Part shown: piece by piece, positions 7,662 to 14,759 of the stretch | Layout of the letters: every line of letters starts with the position of its first letter | Numbering within the stretch: position 1 is the first letter of the stretch | Assembly (NCBI GenBank): GCA_964534125.1 | Contig: CAZHOJ010000007.1 | Coordinates: forward strand, 1 to 64,000 | DNA from: 2-02-FULL-55-14 sp964534125 | Lineage (GTDB): Bacteria > Bacteroidota > Ignavibacteria > UBA10030 | Direction of reading: 5' to 3' | DNA: 64,000 bases | Position numbers and translations under genes: made by a program | Notes under the pieces: generated by a model | What the model saw: the letters and a program-made list of their open reading frames with translations, nothing else | Databases searched by the model: none | What the model was told of the DNA's origin: nothing

Positions 7662-8363
7662 TCAGAATAGGGTCGTGAGATAGTATGCTCCGGCGCCAAT
7701 GATGAGCATGCCAGCGATTCGTTTCGTCCGGATGAGGTTCTTCGACTCGTCGGTCCATCGGAGAAACCGCCGGAGCGTTCCCACAGTCCCGCCCGCGCCA
7801 GCAATGATCGCACAGTGTCCAAGACCGAACGATGCCACAAGCAGAGCGGCTTGTGCCGGATCTGTCGAGCCGACGGTGAAGACCACAGCCAGCACCGGAG
7901 CCATATAGGCGAACGTACACGGCCCCAGACCAATGCCAAAGATCAGTCCCAGCACCAACGCGCCCTTCCAACCGCGCCAACGTGTGGTCAGCGGGATCAG
8001 CTCACCCCAATTCAGCGGGATCACGTCCAGCAGATACAGACCGACGACAAAAAAGACGATCGATACCAGCAGATTTCCCCACACTCCCACATCTCCCATC
8101 ATCCGGCCGAGCAGGGCGGTGGCAATGCCGATGAGCGCGATGGTGATAAGGATCCCCACGGCAAAAACGAAGGAGAGCGCGTAGGGGCGACGGTTACCTT
8201 CAGCACCCTGCGTCGTCAGGAATCCGATGACGAGCGGAATGCTCGCGAGATGACAGGGGCTGAGCAGGATACTCGCAACACCCCATCCGGCTGCAGCGAT
8301 CAGGGCGATCCCAAAGCTGCCGCTCATGGCCGTCGTGAGCCAGGTAAACAACTCTTCGAGCAT
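7662..8363 (-). CDS. ccdA: CcdA/DsbD-type transmembrane thiol-electron carrier
   Basis: CcdA moves reducing equivalents from cytoplasmic thioredoxin across the inner membrane to extracytoplasmic thioredoxin-like proteins. The 233-residue protein has about six membrane helices and the two conserved half-site cysteines in SPCHLASIPLVIG (about residue 36) and GLGPCTFAYMAPVL (about residue 150). The gene starts 1 bp after the stop of a signal-peptide thioredoxin, its likely partner. It sits directly upstream of the ars operator, in the same direction, suggesting thiol supply linked to metalloid stress. Confidence 0.88.
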   Translation of the reverse strand: MLEELFTWLTTAMSGSFGIALIAAAGWGVASILLSPCHLASIPLVIGFLTTQGAEGNRRPYALSFVFAVGILITIALIGIATALLGRMMGDVGVWGNLLVSIVFFVVGLYLLDVIPLNWGELIPLTTRWRGWKGALVLGLIFGIGLGPCTFAYMAPVLAVVFTVGSTDPAQAALLVASFGLGHCAIIAGAGGTVGTLRRFLRWTDESKNLIRTKRIAGMLIIGAGAYYLTTLF

Positions 8364-8364
8364 G

Positions 8365-8784
8365 CTATGATCCCTTCTTTGGCTTCAGGCCCTGCTTCTG
8401 CAGGAGCTGATCAACCGCCTCCACAGGAAAGAACCCCTCGTGTCGGAAGAACTCCTTGCCATCCTTGTCGAGAAAGACCTGAGTCGGGATCACCCGAATC
8501 TTGTACATGGCAGCATAATGGCGCTCCTGCGGTGTCCAGACGTCATAGAAGACCACCTTGACCTGCTCCCCGTATTTCTGCTCCGTCGCTTCCATGACCG
8601 GCTTCATCAGCTTGCAGGGGACGCAATTTACCGACCCGAGTTCGATGAATGTCACGAGCGGTTTCCCGAATGTCGGAACCGGGTCAGGGAGGCCGGACGA
8701 TGCCGGCTGTCCTGCCGCGACTCCGGAGAACAGTAAGAGCAGGGCAGTGGTCAAACGGATCATGGGTGAATGTCGATTCGTCAT
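8365..8784 (-). CDS. Secreted thioredoxin-like protein (CVPC)
   Basis: A 139-residue protein with a signal peptide (TTALLLLFSGVAAGQ) and a thioredoxin fold. The active site is NCVPCKLMKP at about residues 53-62, and the cis-proline region is IRVIPTQVFLDKDG. It should act in the periplasm as a thiol-disulfide reductase fed by CcdA, whose gene follows 1 bp downstream. A second in-frame ATG (residue 8) could be the true start. The two genes form a redox pair between an ArsP-type permease gene and the ars operon. Confidence 0.85.
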   Translation of the reverse strand: MTNRHSPMIRLTTALLLLFSGVAAGQPASSGLPDPVPTFGKPLVTFIELGSVNCVPCKLMKPVMEATEQKYGEQVKVVFYDVWTPQERHYAAMYKIRVIPTQVFLDKDGKEFFRHEGFFPVEAVDQLLQKQGLKPKKGS

Positions 8785-8889
8785 GTCATGTTTCCTTTAG
8801 CCATTCGATGAGTTGTTGTTCCCGCGGTCATCATGATGCCGTACACGCCACGTTTCTTGAAATATTTCGACCGTTGCGGGTGTGTCTCC

Positions 8890-8940
8890 CCTGCCTGCGT
8901 CCCTCGACTCGCAAGCTCGCTTGGGACTTCGTCAGGCAGG
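8890..8940. repeat. Nested intergenic hairpin, CAGGCAGG word
   Basis: CCTGCCTG (8890-8897) faces CAGGCAGG (8933-8940). Inside, CAAGC (8912-8916) faces GCTTG (8919-8923). The 197-bp gap between the ArsP-like permease gene and the thioredoxin gene holds only this structure. The same CCTGCCTGC word occurs at 124-132. There is no T-tract, so a terminator role is doubtful. Confidence 0.4.
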
Positions 8941-8981
8941 CGCTGCGCGAAACCTTCTGAGGGACATGTTGCCGCACCATG

Positions 8982-10100
8982 CTAGGCCCATTCACCGAAC
9001 AGCAAGCCGGCGGCGACGGAGAGAACAACAATGGTCATGATATATGCCGACGCCTGCTTCTTCCCCATCACGTTGAACAGCACGATCATGCTCGGCAGAC
9101 TGAGGGCGTTGCCGGTCAGAAACAGGGTCATTGCAGGACCGCGCCCCATGCCAAGCCCCAACAGCTTCTGGATGATCGGCACTTCGGTCAGCGTTGCGAA
9201 GTACATGAACGCGCCGAAGGTGGAGGCGATGGCGTTCGACAGGATCGTGTTCTCGCCGACGAGAGACGTAACGACGGATTCCGGGACGAACACCTCAAGT
9301 ATCCCGGCGATGAACACTCCGACGAACAGGTAGGGGAGGATCTTCTTCGTGAGGTCCCATGTCTCCCGCAGCCACTCAAGATTGTGCTCTTTTTCGAACT
9401 TCAGGAAGACGATACCCGCCACGCCCAGGAGCATGCTGATAACGAGAACGCCTTTGAGCATCGGGTCGATGGACAGCCCGAAGACGACGAGGATGCCGAG
9501 CTGGAGCGTAAAAAAGAAGAAGATAGTCCAGTTGGAGTAGGAGACATCTCCGCCGAGACCTGTCGCGAACGAGCCGTTCGTGTTGTTCCGGTCGTGGTCC
9601 CGGAAAATGATCGCCATCAGCAATCCTGCCACGATCGCAATGATAGCTGCGGCGAGCACACGGCCGATGGCAAATTCCCAGCCCAGAACACTGCTCGTCA
9701 GCAGGATCGCCGTGATGTTCACCGCCGGTCCGGTGAACAGGAACGCCACCGCCGGACCTATCCCGGCGCCTCGCTTATAGATGCCGGTGAAGAGGGGGAG
9801 GATCGTGCACGAGCAGACGGCCAGAATTCCTCCTGAAACGCTCGCGATGGGGTAGGCGATGTACTTCTTCGTCGTCGGTCCGAGAAGCTGAAGGACGGCG
9901 TCCTTTTTGACATAGACGGCGATCGTGCCTGCGATGAAGAATGCCGGGACGAGGCATGTCAGAACATGAAGGCGTGCATACTCCTGAAGGAGTGCCAATC
10001 CTGCACCCAGGCCTGTCAGTACCGCCGGGGAGTCGATCGGGGCGAAGTAGAAAACGGCAAACGCAGCTGCCAGAAGGGCGAACTTCATCCATTCCTTCAT
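8982..10100 (-). CDS. ArsP/YraQ-family permease
   Basis: A 372-residue membrane protein of the PF03773 permease family, which includes ArsP, an exporter of trivalent organoarsenicals. About eight helices are visible. Conserved marks are GGILAVCSCTILPLFTGIYK with a Cys-Ser-Cys pair (about residues 90-109), FLFTGPAVNITAILLTSS, and a second half repeat with FLTGNALSLPSM. A soluble linker lies at about 165-180. The gene ends a three-gene set with an ArsR-type repressor and a CxxC thioredoxin-like protein, an arrangement that fits a metalloid or thiol-toxicant pump. The true substrate is not shown by the sequence. Confidence 0.82.
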   Translation of the reverse strand: MKEWMKFALLAAAFAVFYFAPIDSPAVLTGLGAGLALLQEYARLHVLTCLVPAFFIAGTIAVYVKKDAVLQLLGPTTKKYIAYPIASVSGGILAVCSCTILPLFTGIYKRGAGIGPAVAFLFTGPAVNITAILLTSSVLGWEFAIGRVLAAAIIAIVAGLLMAIIFRDHDRNNTNGSFATGLGGDVSYSNWTIFFFFTLQLGILVVFGLSIDPMLKGVLVISMLLGVAGIVFLKFEKEHNLEWLRETWDLTKKILPYLFVGVFIAGILEVFVPESVVTSLVGENTILSNAIASTFGAFMYFATLTEVPIIQKLLGLGMGRGPAMTLFLTGNALSLPSMIVLFNVMGKKQASAYIMTIVVLSVAAGLLFGEWA

Positions 10101-10101
10101 G

Positions 10102-10350
10102 TCAGTTCGCCTTGATCGCAGCGCCGATGAGCTCCTTGATCCTTTCGACAGTGGGCACTCCTCCGGCCCAGACGACCTTCTCGTCGATCACGAGCCCGGG
10201 GGTTCTCATGATGCCGTACGAGACGATACCGTCAAGGTCTTCCACCTTTTCGACGCTGGCCTCAACGTTGAGTTGTCCCAGTGCTTCGATCGTTCTTCGT
10301 TCGAGCGTTTTGCAGTTCATACAACCGGGTCCGAGTACTTTGATGGTCAT
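10102..10350 (-). CDS. Small thioredoxin-like protein (CMNC)
   Basis: An 82-residue thioredoxin-3 family protein. IKVLGPGCMNCKTLERRT holds the CxxC site near the N-terminus, and MRTPGLVIDEKVVWAGGVP has the cis-proline loop. I chose the ATG at 10350, because AAGGAG lies about 8 bp upstream of it in the minus-strand direction. A start at 10368 would add six residues and lose that site. It is cytoplasmic (no signal). Its stop is 1 bp before the permease start, so it probably works with that permease, perhaps reducing or handing over thiol-bound metalloid. Confidence 0.85.
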   Translation of the reverse strand: MTIKVLGPGCMNCKTLERRTIEALGQLNVEASVEKVEDLDGIVSYGIMRTPGLVIDEKVVWAGGVPTVERIKELIGAAIKAN

Positions 10351-10374
10351 ACCTGTCTCCTTCATCATTCATTA

Positions 10375-10464
10375 TTCAGTGTTCTACATTCGATATTACT
10401 TCTCGCCAGAATCCAAACGCAATGTCCAACGCCGAACGTCGAATGCGGAATGTCGAACGCTGGA
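10375..10464. repeat. Intergenic inverted repeat, GAATGTCGAAC word
   Basis: Arms 10375-10391 (TTCAGTGTTCTACATTC) and 10448-10464 (GAATGTCGAACGCTGGA) are inverted copies matching at 14 of 17 bases. Between them the word CGAA/CCAACG repeats with variation (10421-10450). It fills the gap between an arsR-like gene and the gene it should co-transcribe, and it encodes no protein. Confidence 0.5.
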
Positions 10465-10476
10465 CACAGTCCATGC

Positions 10477-10788
10477 TCAATCCCCCACCGCCTCTGCCAT
10501 TGACCTCGCCTCCCGGCGAGCGATCGAAGAGGCAAGCTCGAGGATCCTGAACACTTTCTCGTCCGGCACGCGGAAGTTTACCCGAAGTCCTTCCTTCCAT
10601 GACTCGAGAACACCAGCCTGGACAAGGATCTTGAGGTGCCGGGAAAGGTTTGACTGTTCGAGACCGAGAGCTGGAGCGAGCTCGCAGTTGCACAGAGTAT
10701 CTTTTCGCAAATACTCCAGGATGCGGATCCGGTTCGGGTGGGCAAGAGCCGCGAGGATTGCGGCTTGGTGATAGGAGAGCTTTTTCAT
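10477..10788 (-). CDS. ArsR-family regulator (second copy)
   Basis: A 103-residue winged-helix repressor starting at the ATG at 10788. HQAAILAALAHPNRIRILEY opens the fold. KDTLCNCELAPALGLEQSNLSRHLKILVQAG contains a CxC pair at the metal-sensing position and the recognition helix. It differs clearly in sequence from the ArsR at 6981-7385 and has its own palindromic operator at 10814-10829. It probably represses itself, the CMNC thioredoxin gene and the ArsP-like permease gene, in response to a soft metal or metalloid. Confidence 0.85.
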   Translation of the reverse strand: MKKLSYHQAAILAALAHPNRIRILEYLRKDTLCNCELAPALGLEQSNLSRHLKILVQAGVLESWKEGLRVNFRVPDEKVFRILELASSIARREARSMAEAVGD

Positions 10789-10813
10789 CTGAAGAAACCT
10801 CACTTTGAACTAT

Positions 10814-10829
10814 ATGAGCATATACTCAT
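10814..10829 (-). promoter_or_regulatory. Probable operator of the second ArsR regulator
   Basis: ATGAGCATATACTCAT is a near-perfect dyad (ATGAG-6-CTCAT), 25 bp upstream of the regulator's start codon, in an AT-rich patch. Its half-site differs from the TATGCATAT half-site of the other ars operator, so the two regulators probably do not cross-bind strongly. Confidence 0.55.
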
Positions 10830-10949
10830 GTAGTGTGCCACGGCACTATTGGCTCAGATGGATAGATTTCGAGGGTTTGACCGATGGAAGGAGCAGAAGT
10901 GGGAAGGCAGATCACGCAATAGAGCAAAAAAGGGAAAAGGCTGGACATC

Positions 10950-10976
10950 AAAAAAAAACCCCCGGTCTCCCGGGGG
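10950..10976 (-). terminator. Rho-independent terminator after ahcY
   Basis: CCCCCGG (10959-10965) and CCGGGGG (10970-10976) form a 7-bp GC stem with a 4-base loop. Read on the minus strand it is followed by nine U residues (10958-10950). It lies 58 bp beyond the ahcY stop codon and should end the metK-ahcY direction transcript. Confidence 0.8.
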
Positions 10977-10985
10977 CCTTATGCT

Positions 10986-11020
10986 TCAGTCTGTCGACTG
11001 ATTACTGGCGACTGACGACT
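10986..11020. repeat. Degenerate word repeat, CGACTG
   Basis: CAGTCTGTCGACTGATTACT and the following GGCGACTGACGACT reiterate CGACT/CTGA four times between the ahcY stop codon and its terminator. No facing arm is clear. Confidence 0.35.
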
Positions 11021-11033
11021 CCCGAAGTTTTTC

Positions 11034-12311
11034 TTAGGTTCCCTCGGAATAGTCCGACTGGTACTTCACCTGCGCCGGCGTGAGCTTGTCGATTGTATAG
11101 CCCATCGTGGCCAGTTTGATCTTCGCGATGTCCTGGTCCTGCTGTTTGGGAATGTCGTGCACGGTGTTCTCGAGCCGCTTCCCCTTCTTGTCCAGCTCGG
11201 CGATCCGGAGCTGGGACAGGAACTGATTGGCGAACGACATGTCCATCACCTCAGAGGGGTGGCCTTCCGCCGCGGCGAGGTTGACAAGGCGTCCCTGTGC
11301 GAGAACGTAGATACGGTTCCCGTTCTTCAGCGTGTACTCTTCGTTATCCTTCCGCACCGTCCGCACGCCCTTTTTGATCTTCTTGAGGTCGTCGAGATTG
11401 ATCTCGCAGTCGTAATGTCCCGTGTTGCAGACGATAGCGCCGTCCTTCATCTGTTTGAAATGGCGCCCGACGATGATGTCCTTCACGCCGGTGGCCGTGA
11501 TGAATATGTCCCCCACCTTCGCCGCATCGTCCATCTTCATGACCCGGTATCCTTCCAGCGTCGCTTTCAGCGCAGCCGTCGCTTTCACTTCGGTCACGAT
11601 CACGTTGGCCCCAAGTCCCTTCGCGCGGAGCGCAACGCCGCGGCCGCAGTGGCCGAATCCGGCGACGACGACGTTCTTCCCGGCGAACAAAACGCTTGTG
11701 GCCCTGAGGATGCCGTCGAGTGTCGACTGGCCCGTCCCATACACGTTGTCGAAATCCCACTTCGTCTCGGCATCGTTGACCGCAATGACGGGGTACTTCA
11801 GGGCTCCGTCCTTCGCCATCGCACGCAGGCGATGGACGCCCGTCGTCGTCTCCTCGGTGCCGCCGAGGATGCTTGGGATCATATGCTTGTGCTTGTTGTG
11901 CACCGTGAAGATCAGGTCCGCACCGTCGTCGAGCGTCAGGTTCGGCTTGTACTTCAGGGTCTCATCGATGCACCAGTAGAACTCCTTGACGTTCATGCCG
12001 TGCCATGCAAAGATAGAGACGCCGTCGTCGGCAAGCGCTGCAGCGATGTCGTCCTGTGTTGAGAGCGGGTTGCAGCCGCTCCAGGAGACCTTCGCTCCCG
12101 CAGCGACGAAGGTCTTGACCAACACTGCGGTCTCCTTCGTGACATGCAGGCATCCTGCGATCGTGTAGCCCTGCAGGGGCTTCGTCTTGCTGTATTTCTC
12201 GCGCAGGCTCATCATGACCGGCATGCGCGATTCCGCCCATTCGACCTTCAGCTTTCCCTGCTTTGCCAGTGAGAGGTCTTTTACTTTGTAAACGCCTTTC
12301 TTTTCATCCAT
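11034..12311 (-). CDS. ahcY: Adenosylhomocysteinase
   Basis: AhcY hydrolyses S-adenosylhomocysteine to adenosine and homocysteine, removing the product inhibitor of SAM-dependent methylation. The 425-residue cytoplasmic enzyme shows the catalytic and substrate segments GCLHVTKETAVLVKTFVAAG (53-72), AWHGMNVKEFYWCIDE, the NAD loop VAGFGHCGRGVALRAKGLGA (216-235), TGHYDCEINL and LVNLAAAEGHPSEVMDMSFA near the end. Length fits the bacterial family. It sits downstream of metK on the same strand, pairing two steps of the methyl cycle. No SAH riboswitch is visible in the 110-bp gap upstream. Confidence 0.97.
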   Translation of the reverse strand: MDEKKGVYKVKDLSLAKQGKLKVEWAESRMPVMMSLREKYSKTKPLQGYTIAGCLHVTKETAVLVKTFVAAGAKVSWSGCNPLSTQDDIAAALADDGVSIFAWHGMNVKEFYWCIDETLKYKPNLTLDDGADLIFTVHNKHKHMIPSILGGTEETTTGVHRLRAMAKDGALKYPVIAVNDAETKWDFDNVYGTGQSTLDGILRATSVLFAGKNVVVAGFGHCGRGVALRAKGLGANVIVTEVKATAALKATLEGYRVMKMDDAAKVGDIFITATGVKDIIVGRHFKQMKDGAIVCNTGHYDCEINLDDLKKIKKGVRTVRKDNEEYTLKNGNRIYVLAQGRLVNLAAAEGHPSEVMDMSFANQFLSQLRIAELDKKGKRLENTVHDIPKQQDQDIAKIKLATMGYTIDKLTPAQVKYQSDYSEGT

Positions 12312-12332
12312 GAGTCTGGGTGCGTCCTATAT

Positions 12333-12420
12333 AGTGAACCGTGAACAGTGAACCGTGAACCGGATGTCCTGAATCCCTGGTTCTCGAGTCCTCTTTCTTC
12401 TTTCTACTTGCTACTTTCTA
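12333..12420. repeat. Tandem GTGAACC repeat and CTACTT word repeat
   Basis: AGTGAACCGTGAAC occurs as two perfect tandem copies (12333-12346, 12347-12360). A second low-complexity run, TTTCTACTTGCTACTTTCTA (12401-12420), ends next to the metK stop codon. The two runs do not pair with each other. A TATATA box lies at 12328-12333 on the ahcY (minus) side, so the repeat may overlap ahcY promoter elements. Confidence 0.5.
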
Positions 12421-12421
12421 T

Positions 12422-13585
12422 CTATCGAATGGCCTTCTTCAGCACCGCCACCAGGTCCTTCTTCTCCCACGTGAAGTCCTTCTCCTCCCGCCCGAAGTGG
12501 CCGTATGCCGCCGTCTTGCGGAAAATGGGCCGCTGCAGCTTCAGCCGCTTGATGATGCCCCGGGGTGTCATGTCGGCCGGTCCTCCCTCGCCCGTCAGCT
12601 CTGAGAGCAGCTCTTCGAGCATGAAATCGGGCATGATGCCCGTGCCGAAGGTCTGGGCGAGCACAGAGACGGGTTCTTTGACGCCGATCGCATACGACAG
12701 CTGGATCTGGCATTCAGAAGCGAGGTTCGCGGCGACGATGTTCTTCGCGAGGTGGCGCGCAGCGTAGGCAGCACTTCTGTCCACCTTCGTCGGGTCCTTC
12801 CCTGAGAAGGCTCCGCCGCCATGCGGCGCTTTGCCGCCGTACGTGTCGACGATGATCTTGCGGCCGGTGAGACCGCTGTCTCCGTGCGGCCCGCCGACCA
12901 CGAAACGGCCGGTCGGATTGACGAAATAGCGGGTCTTCTTGTCGAGGAGGTGGGCCGGGACCACCTTCCGGATGACGAGGTTGATCACGTCCTCCCTGAT
13001 CCGTTTCTGCGAGACGTCCGGCGCATGCTGCGTGGACACGACGACCGTATGGATGCGAACCGGTACCTTTCCGTCATACTCCACCGTGACCTGAGACTTG
13101 GCGTCGGGGCGGAGGTAGGGCATAAGCCTCGTGCGGGTCTTTCGTATCTCCGCAAGCTTCCGCACGATGCCGTGAGCGAGCATGATGGGGAGGGGCATGA
13201 GCTCCTTCGTTTCGGAGCAGGCGTACCCGAACATCATGCCCTGATCGCCGGCGCCGCCGGAGTCGACACCCATGGCGATGTCGCCCGATTGCTGATGGAT
13301 CGCGGAGAGGACCGAGCATGAATCCGCATCGAATCCAATGCCGGCCTCGGTGTAGCCGATGTCTTTGATGACGTCGCGGGCGATCTTCTGCGTGTCAATG
13401 TAATGTTTGCGGGTCGTGACCTCGCCGCCGACGAGCACGAGCCCGGTGGTCACGAAGCTCTCGCATGCGACGCGCGCCTGAGGCTCCACGCGCAGGATGT
13501 CGTCGAGGACGGCGTCCGATATCTGGTCGCAGACCTTGTCCGGATGGCCTTCCGAGACCGATTCAGAGGTGAACAGGTGTTTCAT
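12422..13585 (-). CDS. metK: S-adenosylmethionine synthetase
   Basis: MetK makes S-adenosylmethionine from methionine and ATP. The 387-residue protein has the start FTSESVSEGHPDKVCDQISD with the ATP-contact His and Asp, the first signature GAGDQGMMFGYACSE (about 113-127) and the second signature GGGAFSGKDPTKVDRSAAY. C-terminal domain motifs are also present. Length is standard. It is followed by ahcY after a 110-bp gap containing word repeats. The gene upstream is a sugar nucleotidyltransferase 37 bp away, with no SAM riboswitch in between. Confidence 0.97.
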   Translation of the reverse strand: MKHLFTSESVSEGHPDKVCDQISDAVLDDILRVEPQARVACESFVTTGLVLVGGEVTTRKHYIDTQKIARDVIKDIGYTEAGIGFDADSCSVLSAIHQQSGDIAMGVDSGGAGDQGMMFGYACSETKELMPLPIMLAHGIVRKLAEIRKTRTRLMPYLRPDAKSQVTVEYDGKVPVRIHTVVVSTQHAPDVSQKRIREDVINLVIRKVVPAHLLDKKTRYFVNPTGRFVVGGPHGDSGLTGRKIIVDTYGGKAPHGGGAFSGKDPTKVDRSAAYAARHLAKNIVAANLASECQIQLSYAIGVKEPVSVLAQTFGTGIMPDFMLEELLSELTGEGGPADMTPRGIIKRLKLQRPIFRKTAAYGHFGREEKDFTWEKKDLVAVLKKAIR

Positions 13586-13622
13586 AGAGCGTTGCTGGTC
13601 CTTGTGGAACGTGAGAAGAGGA

Positions 13623-14597
13623 TCAATAGAATTGCAGTTCGGAGGAGTCCCCGATGTTGATGCGTTTGGAGTTGCCGCGGACGATAGCGTTGCTGCCGAC
13701 GATAGAGTCCTTCAGCAGCGCGTCGCGAACCTCGGCTTCTTCCGAAATAATGCTGTTCTCAACGATCGAGTGCTCCACGCTGGCCCCTTCGGCGATGGTC
13801 GCGTATGGGCCGATGATGGAGTTTGTCACCGTTGCTTTGGGGGAGATGAACGTAGGAGGTCTGATAACGACACCCTCGAGTGGGGCGGGGGCAGGGAAAG
13901 TGTCCAGCAGATGGCGGTTGGTCGAGAGCAGGGTCTCCGGCTTTCCGCAGTCGTACCAGCCGTTGATCGAGTACGTCTTCATTTTCTCGCCGGCGTCCAT
14001 CATCATCTGGAGCGCGTCCGTCAGCTGGAATTCCCCCTTCGTCCGCCTGTTCGCCTTGATCATTTCCTTCAGGCTGTCCATGAGGATTTGCGGACGGGCT
14101 ATATAATAGAGGCCGACAATTGCCAGGTTGCTCTGCGGATTGTCGGGCTTTTCGACCAGTCTTGTGATGAATCCGTTCGAAGTCTCAGCCACGCCGAACC
14201 GGCGCGGGTCCTCGACCTCTTTGACACCCAGGACACTGTGCTCTCCATTCATCATCTTCTGGAGGTCGACGTCGAAGATGGTGTCCCCAAGGATGATCAG
14301 GATCGGGTCACGGGAAAAGGTGTGGCGCGAGAGGTAGATGGCATGCCCGAGTCCCAGGCGCTCTTCCTGCTCGACGAAGTCGACCTTGATGGGATAGTGT
14401 CCGAGGACATACTCCTTGATCTTCTCGCCCATGTAGCCGATGACGATCGTCGCCTCATTAAAACCATTCTCGATCACCTTATCGAGAATGTGCCCGATGA
14501 TGGGCTTCCCCGCGACGTTCAGCAGGACCTTCGGGACCGTGTAGGTGTGAGGTCGCAGCCTGCTCCCGATACCTGCAACTGGAATGATCGCGCGCAT
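13623..14597 (-). CDS. Sugar nucleotidyltransferase with left-handed beta-helix tail
   Basis: A 324-residue enzyme of the glucose-1-phosphate thymidylyl/uridylyltransferase type, making an activated NDP-sugar for cell-surface polymers. The start AIIPVAGIGSRLRPHTYTVP is the nucleotide-binding loop. KVLLNVAGKPIIGHILD, LGDTIFDVDL (metal site) and VEKPDNPQSNLAIVGLYYI follow. After about residue 235, hexapeptide-like turns (ISPKATVTNSIIGPYATIAE) form a short beta-helix as in archaeal and GlmU-like enzymes. I chose the ATG at 14597 so that the protein begins with the P-loop. The exact nucleotide and sugar cannot be told. Confidence 0.85.
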   Translation of the reverse strand: MRAIIPVAGIGSRLRPHTYTVPKVLLNVAGKPIIGHILDKVIENGFNEATIVIGYMGEKIKEYVLGHYPIKVDFVEQEERLGLGHAIYLSRHTFSRDPILIILGDTIFDVDLQKMMNGEHSVLGVKEVEDPRRFGVAETSNGFITRLVEKPDNPQSNLAIVGLYYIARPQILMDSLKEMIKANRRTKGEFQLTDALQMMMDAGEKMKTYSINGWYDCGKPETLLSTNRHLLDTFPAPAPLEGVVIRPPTFISPKATVTNSIIGPYATIAEGASVEHSIVENSIISEEAEVRDALLKDSIVGSNAIVRGNSKRINIGDSSELQFY

Positions 14598-14709
14598 AGA
14601 GTCTCGTCGAAATGGATACGCTGAAGAGGCTTCAAGATATGAAGAATTGAGGGTGAAACCAAAACGGGGAGTATGAGGACCTTCAGTGGTGCCTCGGGCA
14701 GGGCCTTTG

Positions 14710-14738
14710 TTGCAAATCGCTCGGTGGTTGTGTATTAT
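14710..14738 (+). promoter_or_regulatory. Candidate promoter for the fni operon
   Basis: TTGCAA (14710-14715), a 17-bp spacer and TATTAT (14733-14738) stand 22 bp before the chosen start codon at 14760. A TACATTG box at 14744-14750 is an alternative -10/-7 element of the Bacteroidota kind. This is the head of a long plus-strand run of tightly spaced genes. Confidence 0.45.
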
Positions 14739-14759
14739 GGTCATACATTGCTATGGCCT

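Noticed and set aside
12312..12421. Possible SAH or SAM riboswitch near ahcY and metK
   Set aside because: The gap contains only low-complexity repeats. No conserved riboswitch core is visible, and the metK gap is just 37 bp.
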